From positions 1 to 64,000 of the forward strand of contig JAEZKC010000084.1 of NCBI GenBank assembly GCA_023436205.1: a stretch of 64,000 nt of DNA, read 5' to 3'. The position numbers and the translations under genes were made by a program. The notes beneath the pieces were generated by a model, which saw only the letters and a list, made by a program, of their open reading frames with translations, had not been told where the DNA came from and searched no databases. The DNA comes from Fibrobacterota bacterium (GTDB lineage Bacteria > Fibrobacterota > Chitinivibrionia > Chitinivibrionales > Chitinispirillaceae). Positions 17,130 to 25,608 of the stretch are shown here, one piece after another. Within the stretch, counting starts at the first letter, position 1, and every line of letters begins with the position of its first letter.

Positions 17130-18743
17130 CTATAAACCGATAGTGAAGAAGATAGTTGTGCCTTGATTGGGACTGCTCTGCGCCCACAGCTTTCCACCGT
17201 GACGCTTGATCACCCTTTCCACTATGGCCAGCCCTATCCCTGTACCGGGGAAATCAGCATCCTTGTGCAGCCGCTGAAAGGGCATGAAAATCTTCTGCAC
17301 GAAACGGATATCAAATCCCACACCGTTGTCGCGGATATAATATACCTTTTCGTCCCCCTGTATTTCCATTCCGAATTCAATACGGGGAGAAACGACATGT
17401 GATGTGAACTTCCAGGCATTTTCAAATATGTTGGCCAATGCCACCCTTATCAACCCTGAATCTGCTTCGGCAACAACGCCCTTCTGTATGGATATTTCCA
17501 CCTGACGCGTGGGCTCTCGTTCTACAAGATCGGCCACAATTGTTTCTGCAAGATCGCTTAAGGATACTTTGCTGACAGCAAGATCCTGACGCGTGACTCT
17601 GGAGAGCGAAAGCAAATCGTCAATAAGATCGCTCATTTTCTGGGACGCCTGCTCAATACGGGATAAATACCCTACCGCATCTTCACTTATTTTCATTCCG
17701 CATTCCTCGGCCACCATGGTACTGAAACCGCTTATGGAGCGCAAAGGAGCCCTGAGATCATGTGAAACCGAATACGTGAACGATTCGAGCTCATCGAGAG
17801 CATTCTCAAGCTGCTGTTTTTGAATCTCAAGCTCCCTGGCTCTTGATTGAGCCTGACTGCGAGCTTCCAGGTGCTGAAGTGCCAGGGATGCTATAGTGGC
17901 CAACTGTCCTAAAGCGAACTCCTCTTCAGAAGAGAAAAAATCCTCTCTGGGATCACACACCACCACCGCCCCGATCACCTTCATTGTACTATCAAAAAGA
18001 CTTTTTCCCAAAATACCTCTCTGTGGCAGAAATCCCCGTGTGCAATCGAGCCAGACAGGTGATTCGTGGAGTTGCTCAGTCGATAAGCGCAGTGTTTTTC
18101 CAACCTCTACTCTGTCCAGAAGAAAGGAACTCAAATTTTCTATCTTCAAAGCAGAAACCCCGGAATATTCATCTGTATACGAAACTGCATGCTCCACTTT
18201 CTGCGAATCGGTTATAAGAGCCATGCAACATGATGCTGATGTCAATTGCCTTGCTCCGGCAGCAATCACCTCCAGCAGTTCACCAAGTGTTTCTGCTGCA
18301 AGCACATCGGTTGACAGTCTCACCAGAATACTCATGTTGCGCAAATACTGTTCTCTTAAACCACTCAATCTCTTTCTGTCGATTGCGTACCGAATCGACC
18401 GCAGAAACATTTTGGCCGGCGTTTCTCCCTTGACCAGAAAATCGTCAGCTCCAAGCCTGACAGCCTCACTTTCGGCACGCTCGTCCTCTATACCCGTAAG
18501 CACCACGATAGGCAGTTTGGGGCTGTGTCCATGAACCCGGCTTATAGTGCGTGCTCCGTCGCTGTCGGGAAGATGAAGATCCAGAAGTACGGCATCATAC
18601 CTGCCGCTGTCAAGCGCAATGAATGCATCACCGAGAGTCTGAACATGGGTAATGGCGAGAGGATTATCCGGTAATTCGGACAGTTCCTCCGTAAGAAGTC
18701 GGGCATCGGCAGGATTATCTTCCACCAGAAGAATTTGCAGCAT
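17130..18743 (-). CDS. Hybrid protein: receiver-GAF-histidine kinase
   Basis: A cytoplasmic sensor kinase with an N-terminal receiver. Order: REC (1-120; phospho-acceptor Asp55 in LLDLHLPD, Lys105), GAF (about 135-292), a coiled linker with REL...KQQLENALDELE, HisKA with His328 in SVSHDLRAPLRS, and HATPase_c (about 425-537) with N box ENAWKFT, G1 DNGVGF and G2 GTGIGLAI. The kinase core resembles that of bacteriophytochrome-type kinases, but the GAF lacks anything that identifies a ligand. A receiver in front of the kinase suggests that phosphoryl input from another kinase, probably that encoded two genes upstream, modulates it. It starts five bases after the single-domain response regulator. 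Confidence 0.9.
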   Translation of the reverse strand: MLQILLVEDNPADARLLTEELSELPDNPLAITHVQTLGDAFIALDSGRYDAVLLDLHLPDSDGARTISRVHGHSPKLPIVVLTGIEDERAESEAVRLGADDFLVKGETPAKMFLRSIRYAIDRKRLSGLREQYLRNMSILVRLSTDVLAAETLGELLEVIAAGARQLTSASCCMALITDSQKVEHAVSYTDEYSGVSALKIENLSSFLLDRVEVGKTLRLSTEQLHESPVWLDCTRGFLPQRGILGKSLFDSTMKVIGAVVVCDPREDFFSSEEEFALGQLATIASLALQHLEARSQAQSRARELEIQKQQLENALDELESFTYSVSHDLRAPLRSISGFSTMVAEECGMKISEDAVGYLSRIEQASQKMSDLIDDLLSLSRVTRQDLAVSKVSLSDLAETIVADLVEREPTRQVEISIQKGVVAEADSGLIRVALANIFENAWKFTSHVVSPRIEFGMEIQGDEKVYYIRDNGVGFDIRFVQKIFMPFQRLHKDADFPGTGIGLAIVERVIKRHGGKLWAQSSPNQGTTIFFTIGL

Positions 18744-18748
18744 CGATT

Positions 18749-19195
18749 CTATTCTCCGGGCAGCTTGACAACTGTGAGCCAGAAATTTTCAATGGAATGT
18801 ATAACACGCATGAACTGGACAAAGTCAACCGGCTTAGTGACATAGCAATTTGCATGAAGGCTGTAAGCACGGGCAATGTCCTCCTCTGCAGCGGAAGTCG
18901 TAAGCACCACGATAGGAATAAGTCTGAGCTCAGGATCCTCCTTGATTTCCGCCAAAACCTCCCGCCCGTCTTTCTTCGGGAGATTCAGATCAAGCAGAAT
19001 GAGATCGGGTTTTGGAGAAGATGAGTACTCCTCCTGCCTGCGTAAAAACTTCAGCGCCTCAACTCCATCTGTTACCACATAGAGCCTGTTCTTTACTTTT
19101 GCCTCCTTGAGAGCCTCAACGGTCAGCCTTACATCACTGGGGCTGTCCTCCACAAGAAGCAGTTCGATTGGACGACTGTTTTCCCACTCTGTCAT
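18749..19195 (-). CDS. Single-domain response regulator (Rcp1-like)
   Basis: A 148-aa receiver without output domain. Acidic pocket ED at 16-17, phospho-acceptor Asp69 in PDLILLDLNLPKKDG, Thr in VVLTTSA and Lys in YVTKPVD are all present. The extended alpha4-beta5 part and the sequence style are those of Rcp1, the partner of phytochrome-type kinases. Its first four bases overlap the end of the kinase gene upstream (ATGA arrangement), and it is followed at five bases by the REC-GAF-kinase gene, so it probably shuttles phosphate between the two. Confidence 0.92.
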   Translation of the reverse strand: MTEWENSRPIELLLVEDSPSDVRLTVEALKEAKVKNRLYVVTDGVEALKFLRRQEEYSSSPKPDLILLDLNLPKKDGREVLAEIKEDPELRLIPIVVLTTSAAEEDIARAYSLHANCYVTKPVDFVQFMRVIHSIENFWLTVVKLPGE

Positions 19196-20994
19196 GATAT
19201 CTTCCTTTCGGGAATAGTGAATTTGAAGGTTGACCCCTCCCCGGGTACCGATTCAGCCCAGATACGCCCTCCGTGGCGCTGCACAATTTTACGACATATC
19301 GCCAGCCCGATTCCCGATCCCGGATATTTGTCCTGAGTATGCAGTCGTTTAAAAGCCATAAAGATCTTCTCTTCATACTGGGGCTCAAATCCGATTCCAT
19401 TGTCCTGCACCGAAAATGTCCAGCTTCCATCGGTTTTCGTTGCCTCTACCCGAATCACCGGAGTTCGATCCGGGTGCCTGAATTTTAAACCATTACTGAT
19501 GAGATTCTGCATGAGCTGTCGAAACTGATTGGGATCTGCAGAAATTTCCGGCAGTTTACCTATTTCAATCCTTGCCTCTGCATTGTCTATCGAAGCTTTC
19601 ATACCCTGCAGGACCTCATCAACCACTTCTACCGCATTCACCTGAACAAATGGCTTTCCACGTGTTCCTACTCTTGAAAAAGCCAGCAGATCATTGATGA
19701 TCACCCCAAGCCGGTGAGCACCATTAACAGCATAAGCTATAAATTCATCAGCATCCTTGTCAAGTTTGCCTTTATACCGTCGCTCAATCAATTGAAGATA
19801 ACCGGCGATGGTGCGAAGTGGTTCCTGAAGATCGTGAGATGCAACATAAGCAAACTGCTCAAGCTCCTGATTAGAACGCTCCAGCTCCTCCGTTCTCTGT
19901 TTTATGGCTTCGTTTCTTTCTTGAAGCTGGTTTCCCATATTGTTGAATTCAAACACAAGAGAATCGAATTCATTAATTCCACTGGGATATGTCTTATGAG
20001 TATAATCCCCCTGGCCCACCTGCCTTGCATGGCTTTGTAGTGCCGACACTGACTTTATCACTTTTGATATAGTCCTGTTACCGAACCAGATGGCGAAAAC
20101 CACTATCGCCACAATCCCCAGAATACTTAAAGCCACATCACTTACCACCGGGCGATACACAACCCAGGATGGTTCACTTGTTCCCACTACCCAGCCATAA
20201 GGCGGAACCGGAACTCTTACTGCTATACGCTGGAATGATTCGTCAAGATGCTGGAGCTGACCGACTGCGATTTCCCCCTTCAGGGCCTCTTTTAACAGCG
20301 GGTCATTTCTGCCGAATTCAGTGCGAAATGAATCAGTTAACGTAGTGTGCATTGCACTGTAAACCAGTGCCCCGTTACGATCAAAGATAGTGAAATTATC
20401 CTGAGTGGGTCTGTCCGGATGGAAAATAATCTCACTGAGGAGTTCCGGGCGAATGAGCCCCACTACAAGTCCGCTCAACTTTTCATCAGCGGATTTGATA
20501 GCGGTACTGATGGCAAATCCTGGCCGCCCGTTAAGCAAATCTAACCGTAAATTGCTGAGATAAACATCTTCACCCTGCAAAACGGGCTTTACATAATCAG
20601 CTCGAGCCAGATCCATTCCAATATATCGCGGATTTCCAGCAATGACAGAGCCTGTGGAATCGAGCACGATGAAATTGACCACTGAGGGATAATTCTGGGC
20701 AGCAGTTTCAAGCAGCTGCTCTGCATTTCTTTTATCGAATTGTGATAAGGAAAGAACAGAACGGCCGACCACCTTTTCCCCCCTGACGATATCTCCCACA
20801 TATCTCTGAAAGGAACTGCGGATTGCATTTGCGACACCCTGATTTTTTTCCAGCTGAAGGTTATACCTGCTCTGTACCCATGACCAGCTTAGCATTATCT
20901 GAAAGACAAGAGTGGGAATCAGAATTGAGAAAAGTATCAGTAAAAGCTGGCGTTTAAGTGAGATTCCGTTAGCGGAAACAGCCTCTGTTTTCAT
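19192..20994 (-). CDS. Membrane sensor histidine kinase (dCACHE-type sensor, HAMP)
   Basis: A 600-aa kinase. Transmembrane segment 1 at about 17-40, an extracellular double-CACHE-like sensor from 41 to 284 (contains VVNFIVLDSTGSVIAGNP and FTIFDRNGALVYS), transmembrane segment 2 at about 285-306, HAMP (307-360), coiled coil, HisKA with His387 in VASHDLQEPLRT, and HATPase_c with DNGIGF and GSGIGLAI. dCACHE sensors bind small molecules such as amino or organic acids; the ligand cannot be read here. It is first in the operon kinase - receiver - hybrid kinase and has a sigma-54-like site upstream. Confidence 0.92.
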   Translation of the reverse strand: MKTEAVSANGISLKRQLLLILFSILIPTLVFQIMLSWSWVQSRYNLQLEKNQGVANAIRSSFQRYVGDIVRGEKVVGRSVLSLSQFDKRNAEQLLETAAQNYPSVVNFIVLDSTGSVIAGNPRYIGMDLARADYVKPVLQGEDVYLSNLRLDLLNGRPGFAISTAIKSADEKLSGLVVGLIRPELLSEIIFHPDRPTQDNFTIFDRNGALVYSAMHTTLTDSFRTEFGRNDPLLKEALKGEIAVGQLQHLDESFQRIAVRVPVPPYGWVVGTSEPSWVVYRPVVSDVALSILGIVAIVVFAIWFGNRTISKVIKSVSALQSHARQVGQGDYTHKTYPSGINEFDSLVFEFNNMGNQLQERNEAIKQRTEELERSNQELEQFAYVASHDLQEPLRTIAGYLQLIERRYKGKLDKDADEFIAYAVNGAHRLGVIINDLLAFSRVGTRGKPFVQVNAVEVVDEVLQGMKASIDNAEARIEIGKLPEISADPNQFRQLMQNLISNGLKFRHPDRTPVIRVEATKTDGSWTFSVQDNGIGFEPQYEEKIFMAFKRLHTQDKYPGSGIGLAICRKIVQRHGGRIWAESVPGEGSTFKFTIPERKIS

Positions 20995-21052
20995 TTAAAT
21001 GAGATTTCTCCTTGAGAGCATTGGCAAAAGAGTACAAAATTTGTATAGTTGA

Positions 21053-21069
21053 ATCAACTATCGTGCCAA
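21053..21069 (-). promoter_or_regulatory. Sigma-54-like promoter before the kinase operon
   Basis: Read on the minus strand, TTGGCACGATAGTTGAT matches the -24 half YTGGCACGR perfectly and the -12 half in TTG, but has GA where GC is normally required. Transcription would start near 21041, about 47 bases before the kinase ATG. The missing -12 C lowers confidence. Confidence 0.4.
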
Positions 21070-21115
21070 TATTTCAAGAAAGGTGCTGGGGAATTATGAA
21101 GACTCAATGCATCAG

Positions 21116-21153
21116 AAAAAAAAAGGGACTCCGCTTCTCGGAAACGGAATCCC
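21116..21153 (-). terminator. Intrinsic terminator of the V-ATPase operon
   Basis: On the minus strand, GGGATTCCG pairs with CGGAGTCCC (one G-T pair) and is followed by nine T residues. It lies 24 bases behind the stop of subunit K. Confidence 0.93.
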
Positions 21154-21176
21154 TAAAATAAACCGTTCTCTAGTTA

Positions 21177-21626
21177 TTAGAGAGTCATAAGACCCTGCAT
21201 GAGAATGGCGGCAACCAGAGAGAGAATGGCGTAGAATTCAGGGAAAGCGGCAAGGATCATGGTGTTACCGAAAACGTTGTGACCCTGACCAATCGCAGCG
21301 ATACCGTTTGCGCAGACTTTGCCCTGGAAAATCGCAGAGATAAAGCAAGCCAGAGAAACGGCAATACCGGCACCCAGAACAACGGAGCCCTGGAAAAGTG
21401 TGAGCTGAGGGGTAACCAGACCACTGTACATGATGAAAGCCACAAATCCGTAAAGGCCCTGTGTAGCAGGCAGACCGGAGAGCACCAGACCGCTACCGAA
21501 CCCTTCAGGCTTCTTCTTCATCATACCCAGAGTTGAAGAACCGCCGATAACAAGCCCAATGGCCGATCCTGCTCCTGACAACCCGACCATAAGTCCCATA
21601 CCGATCAACGCCAAAATGTAACCCAT
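21177..21626 (-). CDS. ntpK: V-type ATP synthase/ATPase subunit K (16-kDa proteolipid)
   Basis: The c-ring proteolipid of the membrane rotor: a duplicated hairpin of four transmembrane helices, 149 aa. The ion-carrying Glu is Glu130 in helix 4 (FPEFYAI), while helix 2 has the corresponding position replaced, as in all 16-kDa forms. Leu52, Thr55, Gln56 (GLPATQ), Gln101 and Glu130 have exactly the spacing of Leu61, Thr64, Gln65, Gln110 and Glu139, the Na+ ligands in Enterococcus hirae NtpK, so Na+ coupling is predicted. ATG 21626 has AGGAGG six bases upstream. It is the last gene of the operon and is followed by a strong terminator. Confidence 0.95.
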   Translation of the reverse strand: MGYILALIGMGLMVGLSGAGSAIGLVIGGSSTLGMMKKKPEGFGSGLVLSGLPATQGLYGFVAFIMYSGLVTPQLTLFQGSVVLGAGIAVSLACFISAIFQGKVCANGIAAIGQGHNVFGNTMILAAFPEFYAILSLVAAILMQGLMTL

Positions 21627-21664
21627 CACAAACCTCCTGGAGTGTAGTGTATTGTTATTGTTAA

Positions 21665-23581
21665 TTATTCAACTTTTGAAAAAGGCACAAATGGTTTACT
21701 TCCGCCTTTGAATCCGACATTGCTGTAAAATTCCACAAATGTCAGACGCAACGGATGGACAAATGCACCGATTGAAGACAGAGCCAAATTAAGCGAATGA
21801 CCGAGTACCAGCACCAGAATGGTACCGATTATCCCGACCGAAGCATAATTGATCTCGCCGGATTCGGTAGTAATGAACATGAACGCGATCTGATTAAAAG
21901 CTGCTCCCAGAAGTCCTCCCGCAAGTCCAAGTGCGAACAGACGCAAATAGGACAGGATGTTCCCCAGGAAGCCGGTTATCAGATTGTAAAGATCCCACAA
22001 GCCGGTCAAAGGGCGGAAGAAGATCTTCTTTTCCAGATTGTTGAAAAACATGAAAAAGAAAATCCCCAGAATGAACAGCCCCTGTGCAGCAGCCATGGGC
22101 ACCTGCAGCAGTAAAGCACCGATATTGACAGGCCCCACTTTGAATTCACCAATGCCCAGGTTCAGAAAATTACTGTGAGCACCCATAATGATTGCACTCA
22201 CAAGCATGAACATGGTACCGATTGGCTGAAGCCCCGCTGCCCATCCCTGGTATTTCATTTTGAGGTAGGATTGAATTCCGATACCGAAAAGCACTTGAAT
22301 GAAACCAAGCAATAGCGCAAGACTCATGGCAGGGAACACCTGACCAGCCTCACCAGTCTGTGCTGAGAGCGGCGCAAAGAACTGTACTCCAGTTGGGAAA
22401 ATCGATGTTCCTTCAGCAATCCCTTCACCACCGAAAATTGTGGCGCCGAAAAACGAATTGAGGAGAACACCGCTGATCATAGTGGCTAATCCCAGCACAA
22501 TTCCCAGAGACATAAAAGGCTTGAGCTTGGGGCTTAACTTTGCCCTGGCGATCAGTGCACCGGTAAAGAGGACAAGCCCATATCCCAGATCACCAAGACA
22601 CAACCCGAAGAACACAGCAAAGAAAGGTGCCATGAATGGAGTCATATCCAGCTCTGTGTATGTGGGAAGAGCATAAAGCCCGGTGATAGGTTCAAAGAGC
22701 GATGGGAAACGTTTGTTCTTGAGCTTGACAGGAACATCCTCGTCTTCATAAGGATCTCTGAACGTGTAATAGGCAGGAAATCTAGATAGAAACTCCGCCA
22801 GCTTAGTTTCCTTATCCTGAGGAACCCAGCCTGAAAGTTTAAGTAGTTTTCCATCAGCCTCGCCCATCATAGACAACCGAGCTTTTTCAAACCGCAACTG
22901 ATTTACACGCGCGTTACGGAACTGCTCCAGTTCATCTATGCAGCCGATCATTTTTTCAATGGTCTGCTCTACACTTTTTCTATCTTCGTTAAGCTTTGCA
23001 ATCTTTTCCTCTACATCATTGAGCGATGCGTCCGGAAGGCGAACCTCTTCCGCACCGGGAATTTCAACTGCCCCGCCACGGGTGATCACCACAAAATAGA
23101 CGGCTGTTTCGCGCCTGTTGATCACCTCAATACCGTACTTTGATTTGTCGAGAGTATCGAACTTCCTCACAGGCATACTGTAAAACTTCAGTGTAAGCCC
23201 GACTTCTCCCAAACGCTTGACGGATTCAGGTTTGAAATTACCCCATGGCTCAAGCACCGTTTTATCTTTAACGAGTGAAGCAATTTCCTGATCGATTCTC
23301 TCTTTCTTACTCTCGAGATCCTCGAACCGATGAAGAAGCTCCGTAGGCTCGCCAAGATGAGTTTTCCCAACCTGAAGTTCTTTCTCCTTCTGAATCTTTC
23401 TCAGAGAAGAAATCACTCTCTCGGCCAAATGCACAACTCCACCCAACTCTTGAACCACAGGAGACTCGACCGGCTTCTCAGCAGTGATATGCACCACACC
23501 CAAAACCCGAAGATCCTCCAGGAACTTTTCCCGTTCCTTGTGATACAGAAGAAGATCCAGTTTTCTCATTTGTACTATCAT
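21665..23581 (-). CDS. ntpI: V-type ATP synthase/ATPase subunit I (a-type stator)
   Basis: The membrane stator that forms the ion half-channels next to the K ring. The N-terminal half (1-310) is the cytoplasmic arm with coiled coils (for example LEDLRVLGVVHITAEK, then long charged helices); the C-terminal half has about seven to eight transmembrane helices, including LGDLGYGLVLF and the conserved region LRLFALGLAGG and LALSSIGAFVHPLRLTFVEFY, where the essential Arg and polar residues sit. Length 638 aa is normal. Start and preceding stop share one base (TAATG) with subunit D, so the two are translationally coupled. Confidence 0.95.
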   Translation of the reverse strand: MIVQMRKLDLLLYHKEREKFLEDLRVLGVVHITAEKPVESPVVQELGGVVHLAERVISSLRKIQKEKELQVGKTHLGEPTELLHRFEDLESKKERIDQEIASLVKDKTVLEPWGNFKPESVKRLGEVGLTLKFYSMPVRKFDTLDKSKYGIEVINRRETAVYFVVITRGGAVEIPGAEEVRLPDASLNDVEEKIAKLNEDRKSVEQTIEKMIGCIDELEQFRNARVNQLRFEKARLSMMGEADGKLLKLSGWVPQDKETKLAEFLSRFPAYYTFRDPYEDEDVPVKLKNKRFPSLFEPITGLYALPTYTELDMTPFMAPFFAVFFGLCLGDLGYGLVLFTGALIARAKLSPKLKPFMSLGIVLGLATMISGVLLNSFFGATIFGGEGIAEGTSIFPTGVQFFAPLSAQTGEAGQVFPAMSLALLLGFIQVLFGIGIQSYLKMKYQGWAAGLQPIGTMFMLVSAIIMGAHSNFLNLGIGEFKVGPVNIGALLLQVPMAAAQGLFILGIFFFMFFNNLEKKIFFRPLTGLWDLYNLITGFLGNILSYLRLFALGLAGGLLGAAFNQIAFMFITTESGEINYASVGIIGTILVLVLGHSLNLALSSIGAFVHPLRLTFVEFYSNVGFKGGSKPFVPFSKVE

Positions 23582-24177
23582 TATGCAGCCTCCGCAGCCA
23601 TCTTGGCCTTAAGAATCTTCTGAGAGGATTTGGAGAGGTTCTCTTCATCCTCCAGAAAACGTTTGATTCTCCGGACCGCTTCCTTGAATTCAGGAATCTG
23701 CACTTTTTCGTACAGATTCACCTTCTGGGTAGTCTTCTTTCGAGCATACTCCAGAATGGTGACCTTCTTTTTAGCGAGTTCCACGGAGATCTTGAGTTCG
23801 GCCAGACGCTTGAGAATCTCCAAACCCTCAGGAACCCAGGCTGGAGCACTTACAAGGCTGTACCGAGATACCGCAAAAGCAACTCTGTCAAGTACCGGCG
23901 TTTTTACACCGGCAATCTTTCTAACAGCAATTTCCACTTTGTCGATACTGATCAGATCAGAAGGCATTTCATCCCATAACCGGTTGGTGCTGGCGAGAAC
24001 TGCATGCTGCTCCTCGATCTTGTCCTCCAGAGCAGAAACCTGCTCCTTTGCCTTCTTTACCTCCAGCCGCAAAGCGGACTCTTTGGCCACGAGCGTCGGC
24101 AGAGCATTCTCGCGGATCTTCAACTCGCGGTTAAGCTGCTGAAGATAGGTTTTATTATATTGAAATTTGACTGCCAT
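23581..24177 (-). CDS. ntpD: V-type ATP synthase/ATPase subunit D (central shaft)
   Basis: The central rotor shaft, a long antiparallel coiled coil that turns inside the A3B3 head. The N-terminus (VKFQYNKTYLQQLNRELKIRENALP) and the C-terminal helix (ARKKTTQKVNLYEKVQIP) are the two conserved strands of the coil. The 198-aa length is typical. ATG 24177 is used, with GGAAGGAG just upstream; the TTG one codon before is unlikely. No gene for the small shaft subunit F follows, which is unusual for this operon type outside the Chlamydia/Bacteroidetes arrangement. Confidence 0.95.
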   Translation of the reverse strand: MAVKFQYNKTYLQQLNRELKIRENALPTLVAKESALRLEVKKAKEQVSALEDKIEEQHAVLASTNRLWDEMPSDLISIDKVEIAVRKIAGVKTPVLDRVAFAVSRYSLVSAPAWVPEGLEILKRLAELKISVELAKKKVTILEYARKKTTQKVNLYEKVQIPEFKEAVRRIKRFLEDEENLSKSSQKILKAKMAAEAA

Positions 24178-24254
24178 CAATTCTCCTTCCGAAACAAGGA
24201 AGAGAGTTTCTGTAGTGCCTGCAGCCCTCTCTTACAAAGCATGCAGGCTGTTCT

Positions 24255-25583
24255 TTAACTCGCGGACGCAATCCAGAACTGATCCATGAGCTCCTTCTTA
24301 ATACCCACTTCGTCTTTTGTGAAGTACTTGCCGAAAAGTCTCCAGCCAGTATCGAGCATCGATTCAATTTCCACATTGATGTCGATGGCCAGAAGCTCGC
24401 GACTGTACTCCTTTGCAAATTGAAGCGTGCGTTTGTCGTATTCTGTTAGATCAAAACCGTTCTCCAGTTTTGTTCTGGCATTGGCCGCATCGGCGTAAAG
24501 CCTAACCGCAGTGTTCATCACCTGTGGATGATCCTTACGGGTCTTCTTACCAATAACCAGCTGCTTGAGTCGAGACAAGCTTCTGAACGGATCGATAATG
24601 ACCTTGGCAATATCGGTATCACGACGAAGGTAAAGCTGACCTTCAGTAATGTAACCGGTATTATCGGGAATCGCGTGGGTGATATCTCCACCAGACAGTG
24701 TTGTCACCGCGATAATGGTGATTGAACCGCCATCGGGGAACTGAGCTGCCTTTTCGTAAATACGAGCCAGGTCGCTATACAGAGAACCGGGCATACTGTC
24801 CTTGGACGGGATCTGATCCATACGGTTTGACACGATCGAGAGTGCATCCGCAAACAGAGTCATGTCTGTAAGCAGAACCAGAACTTTGGCATTCTGAGTT
24901 GTTGCAAAGTGTTCTGCAGCAGTCAGACACATGTCAGGAACCAGAAGACGTTCCACAGGCGGGTTGTCGGTTGTATTCACAAAAGCGATAATGCGGTCAA
25001 GTGCTCCGGCATTATCAAATAGAGTCTTGTAATACAGGTAGTCGTCGTTGGACATTCCCATACCGCCGAGAATAATCACATCCGCCTTGGCACGCAGAGC
25101 CACATCTGCCATAACAGCATTGAACGGCTGGTCCGGATCGGCGAAGAAGGGAATCTTCTGTCCTGTCACCAGTGTGTTATTAAGGTCGATACCGGCAATA
25201 CCGGTGGCGATAAGCTCAGAAGGCTGCTTACGGCGGACAGGGTTGACAGAAGGTCCACCGATTTCCACTTCCTTCCCCTCCACTTCAGGTCCGCCATCGA
25301 TGGGCTGACCGTAAGCGTTGAAGAAGCGACCTTTAAGTTCATTTGAAACTTTCAGTGTAGGTGGCTTGCCGAGGAAAACCACTTCGGCGTTGGTTGCGAT
25401 ACCCTGGGTTCCGGGGAAAATCTGCAGGGTTACCTTGTCACCAGCGATTTTCACCACCTGAGCGGGGCGTCCATCAACTACCGCCATCTCATCATTGGCA
25501 ATCCCCTGCGCCTCTACGGTGCAGGTGGCCTTAGTCACATTCTCGATGTGAGTGTAAATTTTCTGAAAGGCTTTCGTTTTCAT
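24255..25583 (-). CDS. ntpB: V-type ATP synthase/ATPase subunit B
   Basis: The non-catalytic nucleotide-interface subunit of the A3B3 head. The N-terminal beta barrel (IVDGRPAQVVKIAGDKVTLQ-type strands) is followed by the Rossmann-like domain with GIAGIDLNNTLVTGQKIPFF in place of a P-loop, DMTLFADALSIVSNRMDQIP, and the conserved SGGDITHAIPDNTGYITEGQ. The C-terminal helical bundle ends near LMDQFW. At 442 aa it is the usual size. It lies 25 bases after subunit A. Confidence 0.96.
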   Translation of the reverse strand: MKTKAFQKIYTHIENVTKATCTVEAQGIANDEMAVVDGRPAQVVKIAGDKVTLQIFPGTQGIATNAEVVFLGKPPTLKVSNELKGRFFNAYGQPIDGGPEVEGKEVEIGGPSVNPVRRKQPSELIATGIAGIDLNNTLVTGQKIPFFADPDQPFNAVMADVALRAKADVIILGGMGMSNDDYLYYKTLFDNAGALDRIIAFVNTTDNPPVERLLVPDMCLTAAEHFATTQNAKVLVLLTDMTLFADALSIVSNRMDQIPSKDSMPGSLYSDLARIYEKAAQFPDGGSITIIAVTTLSGGDITHAIPDNTGYITEGQLYLRRDTDIAKVIIDPFRSLSRLKQLVIGKKTRKDHPQVMNTAVRLYADAANARTKLENGFDLTEYDKRTLQFAKEYSRELLAIDINVEIESMLDTGWRLFGKYFTKDEVGIKKELMDQFWIASAS

Positions 25584-25608
25584 TCGCTACTTTCCTCTCC
25601 TCGCGCAC

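Noticed and set aside
17077..17187. N-terminal extension of the rpe frame
   Set aside because: It runs into the kinase gene upstream and is not part of the epimerase barrel.
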